Shown piece by piece: positions 24,528 to 35,576 of a DNA stretch of 64,000 nt (its first letter is position 1; each line of letters starts with the position of its first letter). Under the pieces are notes generated by a model. The model saw only the letters and a list, made by a program, of their open reading frames with translations. It searched no databases and was not told the origin of the DNA. This DNA is from Flavobacterium psychrophilum (GTDB lineage: Bacteria; Bacteroidota; Bacteroidia; Flavobacteriales; Flavobacteriaceae): assembly GCA_945862065.1 (NCBI GenBank), contig CAMAWT010000003.1, forward strand, positions 93,125 to 157,124, given 5' to 3'. Position numbers and translations under genes: made by a program.

Positions 24528-26810
24528 ATGGACAGAGACAATAAACGAAGAGAAGCACTTTTATATCATGCCAAACCAAAGCCTGGAAAAATTCAAGTAG
24601 TTCCCACTAAAAAATATGCTACACAAAGAGATTTATCTTTGGCTTACTCGCCTGGAGTTGCCGAGCCTTGTTTAGAAATTGCAAAAGATGTAAATAACGT
24701 ATATAAGTATACTGCCAAAGGAAACTTGGTTGCAGTAATTACTAACGGAACCGCCGTTTTGGGTCTTGGAGATATTGGTCCGGAGGCTTCAAAACCGGTC
24801 ATGGAAGGAAAAGGTTTGTTGTTCAAGATATTTGCTGATATTGATGTTTTTGATATTGAAATTGACACCAAAGACATTGAAGCTTTTATAACTACTGTAA
24901 AAAATATTGCTCCAACTTTTGGTGGCATTAACTTAGAAGACATTAAAGCCCCTGAATCTTTTGAAATAGAAAGACGTTTGGTGGAAGAGCTTAACATTCC
25001 TGTGATGCATGATGATCAACATGGAACTGCTATTATATCTGCGGCTGCCTTGTTGAATGCTGTGGAGTTGGCCGGGAAAAAAATGGAGGATGTTAAAATG
25101 GTTATTTCTGGAGCTGGTTCTGCTGCTATAGCCTGTGCCAATTTATATGTTGCTTTTGGCTTGCAAAAAGAAAACATTGTAATGTTTAACAGCAAAGGTG
25201 CGTTAAGAAAAGACGATGAGAAAATTTCTGAAATGCAAAGAAATTACGCGACTGACAAAAAATATGGGTCGTTGCTAGAAGCCATGGATGGTGCTGATGC
25301 CTTTGTGGGGCTGTCATCTGGAGATATTGTAACTCCAGAAATGCTGTTGGTGATGGCAGACAATCCGATTGTTTTTGCTATGGCAAATCCTGATCCGGAG
25401 ATAAAATACGATTTAGCGATTGCAACCCGAAAAGATATTATCATGGCAACGGGTCGATCTGACCATCCAAACCAAGTAAATAATGTTTTAGGGTTTCCTT
25501 ATATTTTTAGAGGTGCTTTAGATGTTCGAGCAACAAAAATTAATGAAGCTATGAAAATGGCCGCAGTAAAAGCGTTGGCATCTTTGGCGAAAGAGCATGT
25601 TCCGGAGCAAGTAAACATTGCGTATGGAGAAACCAAATTAAACTTTGGTAGAGAATACATCATTCCGAAACCGTTTGACCCAAGGTTAATATCTGTCGTG
25701 GCTCCAGCGGTTGCAAAAGCAGCCATGGAATCGGGTGTGGCGTTAAACCCAATTACAGATTGGCAAAAATATGAAGTAGAGTTAATGGAACGTTTGGGAT
25801 CTGATAATAAAATGGTACGCCTTTTAACCAATCGTGCCAAAACAGATCCAAAACGTATTGTTTTTGCAGAAGCAGATCAATTAGATGTTTTGAAAGCAGC
25901 TCAAATTGTTTATGAAGAAGGGATTGGTTTTCCGATTTTGTTGGGAAGAAAAGAAGATATTATTGAGTTAAAAGAAGAATTAGGTTTTGATGCGGATGTT
26001 CCAATATTTGATCCAAAAACAGATGAAGAAAATAAAAGAAGATTGGAATATGCTGCTACTTATTGGGAATCTAGACAACGAAGTGGAATTTCATTATTAG
26101 ACGCACAAAAATGGATGCGTGAGCGTAATTATTTTGCGGCAATGATGGTTAATAATGGCGAAGCAGATGCTATGGTTTCTGGTTATTCAAGAAGTTATCC
26201 TTCTGTGGTGAAGCCATTAATGCAGTTAATTGGTAAAGCGCCTGGAGTGTCTATAGTTGCAACTACCAATATGATGATGACAAATAGAGGTCCGATGTTT
26301 TTGTCTGATACCGCTATCAATCCGAATCCAACAGCAGATGATTTAGCGAAAATTGCATTAATGACAGCAAAAACGGCTAGAATGTTTGGTTTAGATCCTG
26401 TTATAGCTATGGTTTCTTATTCAAATTTTGGTTCTTCTCCTAATGTAAGTACTACCAAAGTGCGTGATGCGGTTACGTTTCTTCACGAAAACTACCCAGA
26501 TTTGATTGTTGACGGAGAAATTCAAGTAGATTTTGCATTAAATCCAGAAATGTTGGCTAAGAAATTTCCGTTTTCAAAATTAGCAGGTAAAAAAGTTAAC
26601 ACGCTTATTTTCCCGAATTTAGAGGCAGCAAATATTACCTATAAATTATTAAAAGAGTTGTATCAAGTAGATTCTATTGGCCCAATAATGCTTGGAATGG
26701 AAAAGCCCGTTCATATATTTCAATTGGGTGCTAGTGTTGAAGAAATGGTAAATATGGCTGCAGTTGCTGTAGTTGATGCACAAGAAAAAAGTAAAAAATT
26801 AAAGTCATAG
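24528..26810 (+). CDS. maeB: NADP-dependent malic enzyme with phosphotransacetylase-like domain
   Basis: A 760-residue cytoplasmic enzyme that decarboxylates malate to pyruvate with reduction of NADP. The malic domain (about 1-410) contains LAYSPGVAEPC, VMHDDQHGTAI and the nucleotide-binding VISGAGSAAIACANL. The C-terminal 330 residues form a phosphotransacetylase-like domain (RIVFAEADQLDVLKAAQI, NNGEADAMVSGYSRSYP), which in this family is regulatory rather than catalytic. Length and domain order match MaeB. Its own promoter lies upstream; ruvA follows with a separate promoter. Confidence 0.96.
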   Translation: MDRDNKRREALLYHAKPKPGKIQVVPTKKYATQRDLSLAYSPGVAEPCLEIAKDVNNVYKYTAKGNLVAVITNGTAVLGLGDIGPEASKPVMEGKGLLFKIFADIDVFDIEIDTKDIEAFITTVKNIAPTFGGINLEDIKAPESFEIERRLVEELNIPVMHDDQHGTAIISAAALLNAVELAGKKMEDVKMVISGAGSAAIACANLYVAFGLQKENIVMFNSKGALRKDDEKISEMQRNYATDKKYGSLLEAMDGADAFVGLSSGDIVTPEMLLVMADNPIVFAMANPDPEIKYDLAIATRKDIIMATGRSDHPNQVNNVLGFPYIFRGALDVRATKINEAMKMAAVKALASLAKEHVPEQVNIAYGETKLNFGREYIIPKPFDPRLISVVAPAVAKAAMESGVALNPITDWQKYEVELMERLGSDNKMVRLLTNRAKTDPKRIVFAEADQLDVLKAAQIVYEEGIGFPILLGRKEDIIELKEELGFDADVPIFDPKTDEENKRRLEYAATYWESRQRSGISLLDAQKWMRERNYFAAMMVNNGEADAMVSGYSRSYPSVVKPLMQLIGKAPGVSIVATTNMMMTNRGPMFLSDTAINPNPTADDLAKIALMTAKTARMFGLDPVIAMVSYSNFGSSPNVSTTKVRDAVTFLHENYPDLIVDGEIQVDFALNPEMLAKKFPFSKLAGKKVNTLIFPNLEAANITYKLLKELYQVDSIGPIMLGMEKPVHIFQLGASVEEMVNMAAVAVVDAQEKSKKLKS

Positions 26811-26823
26811 ATTTATTATTAAA

Positions 26824-26853
26824 TTTGACCCATTATTTTTTTCTTTACATTTG
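26824..26853 (+). promoter_or_regulatory. Promoter of ruvA-sprA
   Basis: TTTG at 26824-26827, an 18-nt spacer and TACATTTG at 26846-26853; the ruvA ATG is 16 nt further. sprA begins 3 nt after ruvA and is probably read from this promoter. Confidence 0.6.
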
Positions 26854-26869
26854 AAAAATAAATAGATTT

Positions 26870-27451
26870 ATGATAACACACATTCAAGGTAAATTAACAG
26901 AAAAAACTGCAACTGATGTAGTTATTGATTGCAATGGCGTGGGCTATCATATTCATATTTCATTACATACCTATTCCTTATTACCAACAACAGATTTTAT
27001 TAAATTATTTACACATTTAATAATCAAAGAAGACGGTCATACCTTGTATGGATTTGTAGAAAAATCTGAAAGAGAAATTTTCAAAATGCTATTAACGGTT
27101 TCAGGAATTGGTGCAGGAATAGCGAGAACCATGTTATCGTCATTAGAACCAAAACAAATCATTCAAGCCATTGCTAGCGGAAATGTTACAACTATTCAAT
27201 CAATTAAAGGTATTGGAGCTAAAACCGCTCAAAGAGCCATTTTAGATTTAAAGGAAAAGGTATTGAAAATTTACGATTTGGATGAAGTTTCTGTCTCTCA
27301 AAACAATACAAACAGAGAAGAAGCGTTATCTGCTTTGGAAGTTTTAGGGTTTGTTCGAAAATCTTCCGAAAAAATTGTGGATAGAGTCGTGTCTGAAAAC
27401 CCAGATGCTACTGTAGAAATAATCATTAAACAAGCATTAAAAAATTTATAA
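26870..27451 (+). CDS. ruvA: Holliday junction branch migration protein RuvA
   Basis: A 193-residue DNA-binding protein that holds Holliday junctions as a tetramer for the RuvB motor. The N-terminal OB domain (MITHIQGKLTEKTATDVVIDCNGVGY) and two helix-hairpin-helix motifs (LTVSGIGAGIARTML, IQSIKGIGAKTAQRAILDLKEK) are intact, as is the C-terminal RuvB-contact domain (REEALSALEVLGF). The next gene, sprA, starts 3 nt after its stop, an arrangement conserved in relatives although the two functions are unrelated. Confidence 0.96.
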   Translation: MITHIQGKLTEKTATDVVIDCNGVGYHIHISLHTYSLLPTTDFIKLFTHLIIKEDGHTLYGFVEKSEREIFKMLLTVSGIGAGIARTMLSSLEPKQIIQAIASGNVTTIQSIKGIGAKTAQRAILDLKEKVLKIYDLDEVSVSQNNTNREEALSALEVLGFVRKSSEKIVDRVVSENPDATVEIIIKQALKNL

Positions 27452-27454
27452 TTT

Positions 27455-30400
27455 TTGAAAACACGACCTATAAAATATACGCACTTTAGTATCAAAATCA
27501 TTTTTGGTTTTATCTTTTTGTTCTTTTCAAATGCCGCCTTTTCCCAAGATGATGAAAATGCAAATGATACTGTAAAAGGATTCAACAAAGGATCTATTTC
27601 TATTGGAAATCCAAAAAGCATTGTTGATGCTTACACGTATGATCCTATTTCAAATAAGTATATTTTAACCCAAACATTTGATGGTTATAATGTAAAATAT
27701 CCTATTGTTTTAAGTCCAGAGGAATATCAAAAATTAGTTCTAAAAGAATCTGTTCATGATTATTTTAAACAAAAATTGGATGCTATTGAGGGTAAAAAAG
27801 AAGGAAGTGAAGCTGCAAAGAAAAATTTATTGCCAAGATATAAAGTAAATTCAAAATTATTTGAAACCATTTTTGGCGGAAATTCTATTGACATCAAACC
27901 AACAGGATCTGTAGAAATGGATCTTGGTATTCGCTATACAAAACAAGACAATCCCTCCTTTTCTCCACGAAATAGATCCACTACTACATTCGATTTTAAT
28001 CAAAGAATCAGTATGGGACTTGCAGGGAAAGTTGGAACCCGTTTAAATGTGAATGCTAATTATGACACACAGTCTACCTTTTCCTTTCAAAATTTAATAA
28101 AATTAGAATATTCACCTCAATTGTCTGGTAATGAAGATGATATTATCCAAAAACTAGAAATTGGAAATGTTAGTATGCCATTAAACAGTACCCTTATAAG
28201 AGGTGCGCAGAGTTTATTTGGAGTTAAAACCCAATTACAATTTGGAAAAACGACAGTAACGGGAGTTTTTTCAGAACAAAAATCGCAGACCAAAAGTGTC
28301 ACGGCACAAGGAGGAGGAACGCTTCAAGAATTCGATTTATTTGCATTGGATTACGATGCTGATAGACACTTTTTCTTATCCCAATATTTCAGAAATAAAT
28401 ACGATTCTACCCTTAGAAATTATCCCATAATTGATAGTAGAGTTCAAATTACCCGAATGGAGGTTTGGATTACAAACAAGCAAAATCGTGTAAGTACCAC
28501 CAATAATAATCTTAGAAATATTATTGCCATTCAAGATTTAGGTGAATCTCAATTAAAAGATAGAACTACTTTGGTTCCTATTTCAACGGATCAAATTGTT
28601 GCAATTGCGCCAGCTGATTTACCTGGTTTTTTTACTTCTGCAAATTTTGATTTGCCATCAGATAATAAAAACAATAAATACGACCCGGGTTTAATTAACT
28701 TGGGCGGATTGTTAAACGGCAATATTCGAGAAATAGTGACTGCTGGTGGTGGGTTTAATAATACGGTAACCGTTAGCGAAGGAAGAGATTATTCTAAATT
28801 GGAAAACGCTCGGAAATTGGCTCCTAATGAATATACTTTTCATCCACAATTGGGTTATATATCTTTACAACAGCGACTTGCCAATGATGAAGTTTTGGCA
28901 GTTGCCTACCAATATACCATTGGCGATGAGTTATTTCAAGTGGGTGAATTTGGAACAGACGGTGTTGATGCAACACAAGTGAGTGGCGGAATTCCAACTA
29001 CTCAGTCATTGATTTTAAAAATGTTGAAGAGTAATTTGACAGACATTAACAAACCAATTTGGAACTTGATGATGAAAAACATCTATCAAATACCACAAGC
29101 CTATCAATTACAAAAACAAGATTTTAAATTAAATATTTTATATACAGATCCTTCCCCTTTAAATTACATCAATATAACATCACCGTTGCCAGCTCCTGTT
29201 GATAATGTAACAGATACACCGCTTTTGAAAGTTTTTAATATGGATCGATTGAATTTTGCAAACGACCCTTTAAATAATGGCGATGGTTTTTTTGATTATA
29301 TACCAGGTTTAACAGTTGATGAACAAAACGGAAGAATTATTTTTACAAGTGTTGAACCATTTGGTAAAACTCTATTTGAAAAATTAAGAAATAATTCTAC
29401 AGAAAATTACAATTTAGATCCAACTAGTATTGCATACAATGCGAATCAGAAAAAATATGTTTATAAAAGCATGTATCGTAACACGCAAGCTGGAGCAATT
29501 CAGGATAGTGAAAAAAACAAATTTCAACTAAAAGGTAAATTCAAATCATCTGGTGGTGGCGGAATTCCTATTGGAGCTTACAATGTGCCAAAAGGTTCTG
29601 TAGTAGTTACAGCTGGCGGAAGAGTTTTGGTTGAAGGAGTTGATTATAGTGTCAATTATCAAGCTGGAAGGGTTCAAATTCTAGATCCATCGCTTCAAGC
29701 ATCAAACACACCAATAAATGTTTCGGTTGAAAATAATGCTGTTTTTGGTCAACAAACAAAACGCTTTTTCGGATTTAATGTGGAACATAAATTTAACGAA
29801 AAATTCCAAGTTGGAGCTACCTATTTAAAAATGTCTGAACGCCCATTTACACAGAAATCAAATTATGGACAGGAATCTGTAAATAATTCTATATTTGGAG
29901 TAAATGCAAATTATTCTACAGAGGTTCCGTTTTTTACAAGATTGGTTAACAAACTACCAAATATAGATACTGATGCACCTTCAAATTTCTCTTTTAGAGG
30001 TGAAGTTGCTTATTTAAAACCTGGCGCATCCAAAGCAGATCAATTTGACGGAGAGGCAACAATTTATGTGGACGATTTTGAAGGATCTCAAACCAATATA
30101 GATATGAAATCGCCACTTTCTTGGAGTTTATCTGCAACACCAGAAAGAAACTCAAATAGTTTATACCAAGATTTTGGCGGTGTTCAAACTGATTTAAGTT
30201 ATGGTTACAAAAGAGCAAAACTGAATTGGTATAACATTGACCCAACTTTTTACACCCAACGCCCTGTTGGCATAACAAATGATGATATTTCATTAAATTC
30301 AACAAGAAGAATTTTCAGCCGAGAATTGTTTCCAAATACTGATATTGTTCAAGGACAGTCGCAAGTTATTAATACCTTAGATTTAACATATTATCCTACA

Positions 30401-33400
30401 GAAAGAGGACCTTATAATTTTAATCCATCGGCTTCAGCAAACAATGAATTAACTAATCCAAGTCAAAATTTTGGTGGAATAACGCGTTCCATTAACTCAA
30501 CTAATTTTCAACAAGCAAATGTTGAATTTATTCAGTTTTGGATGTTGGATCCCTATTACGACCCAGGAAATCCAGAAGCTCAGGCTACTGCAACAAACCA
30601 AGGTCAGTTGTATTTAAATTTAGGTGAAATATCTGAAGATGTATTGAAAGACGGAAGAAAACAATATGAAAACGGATTGCCAGAACAAGGATCTGCACAG
30701 CCAACGGTTTCATCTGTTTGGGGAAGACAACCAGCATCGCAATCATTGATTTATGCATTTGACACGAATAACGCCAATAGAGCCGTTCAAGATGTTGGAT
30801 TTGATGGTTTAAATGATGCAGACGAAGCAACAACGTATCCAAATTTTGCATCACAACCCGATCCGGCTGCAGATAATTATCAATATTTTTTAGAATCTCA
30901 AGGCGATGTCTTAGCTCGTTACAGAAGCTATAACAACTTACAAGGAAATTCACCGATAGAAGTAAGCAACACAAACAGAGGATCAACAACTTTTCCAGAT
31001 GTTGAAGACCTCAATAGAGACAACACCATGAATACAATTAATGCCTATTATGAATATAAAATAGATGTTAATCCTACTTCATTGTTAACAGTTGGTCAAA
31101 ATTACATTACAGATATCAGAGTTACTCCAGAAGATATTTCATTACCAAACAGCCAAACAACTCGTGCTAGATGGGTGCAATTTAAAATTCCAGTTTCTGA
31201 ATTCACCAACAAAATAGGCGGAATTTCAGATTTCTTATCGATCCGTTTTATGAGAATGTTCATGACAGGTTTTTCAAGTCAGGTAACCTTGCGTTTTGGA
31301 GAATTGGATTTAGTTAGAAGTGAGTGGAGAAGATATACCAACTCTATGGATATAACCGATCCAGTAGCCGATGATGATGGAACAACTTTTGAAGTTCAAT
31401 CGGTGAATATTCAAGAAAATAGCCAGAGATTACCTATTAATTATGTAACACCTCCTGGGGTTGTTCGCGAACAATTATTCAATAACAATACACTTATCAA
31501 TCAAAACGAACAATCACTTTCGTTGAGAGCTTCAGGTTCAGGATTAGAGCCAGGGGATTCGCGTGGGGTTTTCAAAAGTGTCAACGTTGACATGCGTCAA
31601 TTTAATAAAATGAAAATGTTTCTTCATGCAGAAGCGCTTCCACGTGATGCCAACTCAATGCAAGATGATGAAATGGTAGGTTTTATTCGATTTGGAAATG
31701 ATTTTAATTCCAATTATTATCAAGTTGAAATTCCATTGAAAAAGACCAATTTTGGTGGTGTTTTATCACCAGAACAAGTATGGCCAGAGGCAAATCAATT
31801 GGACGTAGATTTGTCATTATTAACCAAACTAAAAATTCAAGCCATGTCTATAGACCCAACCACATTAGTTGACGGGGTCTATTTCCAAGACGAAGGTGTT
31901 TTGGACCCGTCAAAAGCAGGAAAGGTCAATAAACTACGTTTAGGAATAAAAGGAAATCCAAATTTTGGTTTGGTTCGTACGCTTATGGTTGGGATAAAAA
32001 ATCAAACGGATGTATTGAGAACAGCTGAACATCCATTAAATCCTAGAAATATTGGAGGAGAAGTTTGGTTTAATGAATTGCGTATTGCCGATATGGACAA
32101 CAAAGGCGGAATGGCAGCAGTTGCTAGTATGGACACCAATTTTGCCGATTTAGCTACGATATCTGCAACTGGTAGAATGAGCACAGCTGGTTTTGGAGGT
32201 TTAGAACAAGGTCCAAATGAACGAAGTAGAGAAGATGTTTTGCAATATAACATTGTAACTAACTTGAGTTTAGGAAAATTATTACCTAAGAAATGGGGCG
32301 TAAATTTACCTATGAATTATTCGATTGGTGAAGAATTAATCACTCCAGAATATGACCCTTTCAACCAAGATATTACAATTAAGCAACTTCTTGAAAACAC
32401 CACTGATGAAGCTGAAAGACGTAACATAAAAAATAGAGCTATAGATTTTACAAAACGTAAAAGCATTAACTTTATTGGTGTTAAAAAAGAACGTGGTGAA
32501 ACACAAAAGCCCCACTTTTTTGATCCTGAAAATTTAACGTTATCCTATTCATACAATCAAGTAGATAGACATAATTATGAAATTGAATCATTCATTGATC
32601 AACAAGTAATTACTTCTGCAGATTATACGTTTGCTTTCAGTTCAAAACCATTAGAGCCCTTTAAAAAAATTAAAGCATTACAAAAAAGTAGTTATTGGAA
32701 GTTATTACAAGATTTTAATTTTAATTATTTACCTGCAAGTATTTCGTTTAGTTCCAATATTACAAGACAATTTAACAGACAACAATTTAGATTGGTTGAT
32801 GTGGAAGGTATTGGACTTGAAAGTTTATACCAACGAAATTATTTATTTAATTACCAATATGGATTTAATTATAATTTAACAAAATCGTTAAAATTGAATT
32901 TCACGGCTTCATCAAACAACATCGTTAGAAATTACATTGACGAAAACAATCAGGCAGATAATACAAATACCATTTGGACCGATTTTTGGAATATTGGTAC
33001 ACCAAATCAACACATGCAACAATTGGTTTTAAACTATGAATTGCCTTTTAGTAAAATCCCATTTTTAAGTTTTATCAAATCAAATTATACCTATACAGGA
33101 AATTACAATTGGCAAAGAACTTCGGTAGCATTGTCAACTTTTGTAGCTGAAAATGGTATAGAATACAATCTTGGAAACACCATACAAAATGCTGGATCAC
33201 ACAAAATAAACGCTAGTTTAAACATGGCTAGTTTATATAAATATTTAGGATTGGCAACTGATAACAAACCAAAAAAACCTACTCCGAAACCTACTCCGCC
33301 AAAACCAGGTGAAAAAATTACAGCAGTAAGACCGCAAGAATCAAAAGATCAAGGCGTTTTTGTGAAAGGGTTAATAGGAGTGCTAACAAGTGTCAAAAAC

Positions 33401-34723
33401 ATCCAAATTGATTATACTCAAAGTGGCGGAACAGTATTGCCTGGTTATACACCCGGACTAGGCTTTTTTGGCACATCCAAACCTACACTCGGATTTGTTT
33501 TTGGAAGTCAAGATGACATCCGTTTTGAAGCCGCTAAAAATGGTTGGTTGACAAATTATCCTGAATTTAATCAGAATTTTACACAAGTTGTAAATAAAAA
33601 TTTAAAGTATAATGCAACGGTTGATTTATTTCCAGATTTCAAAATTGACATCATTGGAGATCGATTGTATGCCTCAAACTTTTCAGAACAATATGATGTA
33701 TCAAACGGAGTTTACAATTCTAGATCGCCTTATACTTTAGGAAATTTCTCGATTTCGACTATTATGTTAAAAACTTCTTTTAAGCAAAGTGATGAAAGTT
33801 TTTCACAAGCGTTTAATGATTTTAGAGAAAATAGATTAATCATTGCCAACAGATTGGCTACAAGTCATTATGGAGGTTCAACTTTTCCTACAGATGTTGA
33901 TGGATATCCGGTTGGTTTTGGCAAAAATTCACAAGATGTTTTATTACCATCCTTTTTAGCAGCATACACAGGTTTTGCTGGCGCCGGATATGGTGAATCA
34001 GCAAAAGGAATTTCTTTAAGTGCCTTTAAAAATATTCCGTTACCTAATTGGAATGTTAAATACAGCGGACTTATGCGCTACCAGTTTTTCAAAGATAAAT
34101 TCAAACGTTTTTCAATACTTCATAATTATAAGTCTTCTTACACATTGAATTCATTTAGATCGAATTTAGAATTTGATAAAGACCCAAGTGGCACTGATGT
34201 TTCAGGTAATTTTAGAAGTAGAACTATTATTGGAAATGCCAATTTAGTAGAGCAATTTAGCCCATTAGTTAAAATTGATTTCGAATTAAAAAATTCATTC
34301 AAATTTATTGCTGAAATGAAAAAAGACAGAGCTTTATCGATGAGTTTTGACAATAATCTGTTAACTGAAGTAAAAGGAATCGAATATGTAGTTGGTATGG
34401 GTTATCGCATCAAAGATGTTATTTTCACTTCGGCTTATGCATCAGACCCATCAGGAGTTATCAAAGGAGATGTCAATATAAAAGCAGATTTTTCTTTCAG
34501 AAACAACAAAACAATTGTTCGTTATTTAGATTATGATAACAATCAATTAGCCGGTGGTCAAAACATTTGGTCAATAAAAGTTACAGCAGATTATGCTTTA
34601 AGCAAAAACTTAACAGTCATTTTCTTTTATGATCATTCTTTCTCAAAAGCAGTTATTTCAACGTCTTTCCCTCTAACTAATGTTAGAAGTGGATTTACTA
34701 TGAGATATAATTTTGGAAATTAA
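27455..34723 (+). CDS. sprA: Type IX secretion translocon / gliding protein SprA
   Basis: A 2422-residue outer membrane protein that forms the very large barrel through which type IX secretion cargo leaves the cell; in gliding flavobacteria it is also needed for motility adhesins. Translation starts at a TTG (27455) just after ruvA, giving a signal peptide (FGFIFLFFSNAAFSQ). Recognisable segments include KVGTRLNVNANYDTQSTFSF, IDSRVQITRMEVWITNKQN, FDGEATIYVDDFEGSQ and the aromatic C-terminal strand GFTMRYNFGN. The frame is uninterrupted across 7.3 kb. A proline/lysine linker (KPKKPTPKPTPPKPGEK) lies near residues 1938-1954. It shows that this organism has the type IX system; the other components are elsewhere. 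Confidence 0.95.
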   Translation: MKTRPIKYTHFSIKIIFGFIFLFFSNAAFSQDDENANDTVKGFNKGSISIGNPKSIVDAYTYDPISNKYILTQTFDGYNVKYPIVLSPEEYQKLVLKESVHDYFKQKLDAIEGKKEGSEAAKKNLLPRYKVNSKLFETIFGGNSIDIKPTGSVEMDLGIRYTKQDNPSFSPRNRSTTTFDFNQRISMGLAGKVGTRLNVNANYDTQSTFSFQNLIKLEYSPQLSGNEDDIIQKLEIGNVSMPLNSTLIRGAQSLFGVKTQLQFGKTTVTGVFSEQKSQTKSVTAQGGGTLQEFDLFALDYDADRHFFLSQYFRNKYDSTLRNYPIIDSRVQITRMEVWITNKQNRVSTTNNNLRNIIAIQDLGESQLKDRTTLVPISTDQIVAIAPADLPGFFTSANFDLPSDNKNNKYDPGLINLGGLLNGNIREIVTAGGGFNNTVTVSEGRDYSKLENARKLAPNEYTFHPQLGYISLQQRLANDEVLAVAYQYTIGDELFQVGEFGTDGVDATQVSGGIPTTQSLILKMLKSNLTDINKPIWNLMMKNIYQIPQAYQLQKQDFKLNILYTDPSPLNYINITSPLPAPVDNVTDTPLLKVFNMDRLNFANDPLNNGDGFFDYIPGLTVDEQNGRIIFTSVEPFGKTLFEKLRNNSTENYNLDPTSIAYNANQKKYVYKSMYRNTQAGAIQDSEKNKFQLKGKFKSSGGGGIPIGAYNVPKGSVVVTAGGRVLVEGVDYSVNYQAGRVQILDPSLQASNTPINVSVENNAVFGQQTKRFFGFNVEHKFNEKFQVGATYLKMSERPFTQKSNYGQESVNNSIFGVNANYSTEVPFFTRLVNKLPNIDTDAPSNFSFRGEVAYLKPGASKADQFDGEATIYVDDFEGSQTNIDMKSPLSWSLSATPERNSNSLYQDFGGVQTDLSYGYKRAKLNWYNIDPTFYTQRPVGITNDDISLNSTRRIFSRELFPNTDIVQGQSQVINTLDLTYYPTERGPYNFNPSASANNELTNPSQNFGGITRSINSTNFQQANVEFIQFWMLDPYYDPGNPEAQATATNQGQLYLNLGEISEDVLKDGRKQYENGLPEQGSAQPTVSSVWGRQPASQSLIYAFDTNNANRAVQDVGFDGLNDADEATTYPNFASQPDPAADNYQYFLESQGDVLARYRSYNNLQGNSPIEVSNTNRGSTTFPDVEDLNRDNTMNTINAYYEYKIDVNPTSLLTVGQNYITDIRVTPEDISLPNSQTTRARWVQFKIPVSEFTNKIGGISDFLSIRFMRMFMTGFSSQVTLRFGELDLVRSEWRRYTNSMDITDPVADDDGTTFEVQSVNIQENSQRLPINYVTPPGVVREQLFNNNTLINQNEQSLSLRASGSGLEPGDSRGVFKSVNVDMRQFNKMKMFLHAEALPRDANSMQDDEMVGFIRFGNDFNSNYYQVEIPLKKTNFGGVLSPEQVWPEANQLDVDLSLLTKLKIQAMSIDPTTLVDGVYFQDEGVLDPSKAGKVNKLRLGIKGNPNFGLVRTLMVGIKNQTDVLRTAEHPLNPRNIGGEVWFNELRIADMDNKGGMAAVASMDTNFADLATISATGRMSTAGFGGLEQGPNERSREDVLQYNIVTNLSLGKLLPKKWGVNLPMNYSIGEELITPEYDPFNQDITIKQLLENTTDEAERRNIKNRAIDFTKRKSINFIGVKKERGETQKPHFFDPENLTLSYSYNQVDRHNYEIESFIDQQVITSADYTFAFSSKPLEPFKKIKALQKSSYWKLLQDFNFNYLPASISFSSNITRQFNRQQFRLVDVEGIGLESLYQRNYLFNYQYGFNYNLTKSLKLNFTASSNNIVRNYIDENNQADNTNTIWTDFWNIGTPNQHMQQLVLNYELPFSKIPFLSFIKSNYTYTGNYNWQRTSVALSTFVAENGIEYNLGNTIQNAGSHKINASLNMASLYKYLGLATDNKPKKPTPKPTPPKPGEKITAVRPQESKDQGVFVKGLIGVLTSVKNIQIDYTQSGGTVLPGYTPGLGFFGTSKPTLGFVFGSQDDIRFEAAKNGWLTNYPEFNQNFTQVVNKNLKYNATVDLFPDFKIDIIGDRLYASNFSEQYDVSNGVYNSRSPYTLGNFSISTIMLKTSFKQSDESFSQAFNDFRENRLIIANRLATSHYGGSTFPTDVDGYPVGFGKNSQDVLLPSFLAAYTGFAGAGYGESAKGISLSAFKNIPLPNWNVKYSGLMRYQFFKDKFKRFSILHNYKSSYTLNSFRSNLEFDKDPSGTDVSGNFRSRTIIGNANLVEQFSPLVKIDFELKNSFKFIAEMKKDRALSMSFDNNLLTEVKGIEYVVGMGYRIKDVIFTSAYASDPSGVIKGDVNIKADFSFRNNKTIVRYLDYDNNQLAGGQNIWSIKVTADYALSKNLTVIFFYDHSFSKAVISTSFPLTNVRSGFTMRYNFGN

Positions 34724-34741
34724 AAGTATTCAAACAATCAC

Positions 34742-34772
34742 TTGAAAAAATTAATTATAAATATTACTTTTG
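34742..34772 (+). promoter_or_regulatory. Probable gcvH promoter
   Basis: TTG at 34742-34744, a 20-nt spacer and TACTTTTG at 34765-34772, followed by a 43-nt leader to the ATG at 34816. Confidence 0.5.
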
Positions 34773-34815
34773 ACACAGATTTTACAAACAAGACAAAACT
34801 AAAATATTTTTAAAA

Positions 34816-35196
34816 ATGAGCGTACCAAGTAATTTAAAATACACAAAAGATCACGAATGGGTATCAATTGATGGCGATGTTGCAACAGTTGGAATTACAC
34901 ACTTTGCACAAAGCGAATTGGGTGATATTGTATATGTTGAAGTAGAAACTTTAGATCAAACTTTAGAAAAAGACGAGGTTTTTGGAACTGTTGAAGCAGT
35001 AAAAACCGTTTCTGATTTGTTTTTGCCACTTTCCGGAGAAATCATCGAATTTAATGAAGATTTAGAATCAAATCCTGAAAGCGTAAATTCAGATCCATAC
35101 GGAGCTGGGTGGATGATCAAAGTGAAAGTTTCAGATGTTTCTCAATTTGAAGAGCTATTGGATAGTGAAGCTTATGCAGCGTTAATTGGTGCTTAG
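34816..35196 (+). CDS. gcvH: Glycine cleavage system H protein
   Basis: A 126-residue lipoyl carrier that shuttles the aminomethyl group between the P, T and L proteins of glycine cleavage. Lys63 in [16 protein letters not shown] is the lipoylation site. The rest ([38 protein letters not shown]) is typical and full length. No other gcv gene is adjacent. Its last bases overlap the start of a VanZ-like gene. Confidence 0.96.
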   Translation: MSVPSNLKYTKDHEWVSIDGDVATVGITHFAQSELGDIVYVEVETLDQTLEKDEVFGTVEAVKTVSDLFLPLSGEIIEFNEDLESNPESVNSDPYGAGWMIKVKVSDVSQFEELLDSEAYAALIGA

Positions 35197-35563
35197 TAAA
35201 AAAATACTTTTATACTTGGCCATCAGTTGGTCGTTGCTTATAATTTTTTTAAGCTTGGTGTCATTGTCTTCAATCAAGGACCCAATAGATGTTCCTTACA
35301 AAGACAAAGCGGTACATTTTGTATTTTATTTTGTATTTGTTTTGTTATGGACTATTTGGGTTTATAAATCTGATATTTTTAAACCAATTTGGGTCGTATT
35401 ATTGATTGGAATTGTTTTAGGAATTTGTATTGAATTTTGTCAAGCTAATTTCACTAACGAAAGAAAATTTGAATTGTTAGACATTATGGCTAATACAATA
35501 GGCGCCATTTTCGGATATATAACTGCAAAAAATATAATTATAAAATTAAAATCTCACTTTTAG
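35189..35563 (+). CDS. VanZ-like membrane protein
   Basis: A small integral membrane protein of about 124 residues with four hydrophobic helices. The motifs are [27 protein letters not shown] and [32 protein letters not shown]; the DxxxHFxxY and ExxQxxFxxxRxxxxxDxxANxxG pattern is that of the VanZ family. Translation starts at GTG 35189 or TTG 35186, both overlapping the gcvH stop, so it is probably coupled to gcvH. An intrinsic terminator overlaps its stop codon. The role of VanZ-like proteins outside glycopeptide resistance is unclear. Confidence 0.85.
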   Translation: MLSKKILLYLAISWSLLIIFLSLVSLSSIKDPIDVPYKDKAVHFVFYFVFVLLWTIWVYKSDIFKPIWVVLLIGIVLGICIEFCQANFTNERKFELLDIMANTIGAIFGYITAKNIIIKLKSHF

Positions 35564-35576
35564 TGAGATTTTTTTT
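35548..35576 (+). terminator. Intrinsic terminator after gcvH-vanZ
   Basis: AAAATCTCAC pairs with GTGAGATTTT around TTTTA and is followed by a T run. The vanZ stop codon (TAG, 35561-35563) lies at the loop/3' arm junction. Confidence 0.85.

Noticed and set aside
30585..30989. Long antisense frame of about 134 codons inside sprA
   Set aside because: It is a shadow of the sprA frame with unlikely composition, and sprA is continuous and well supported here.
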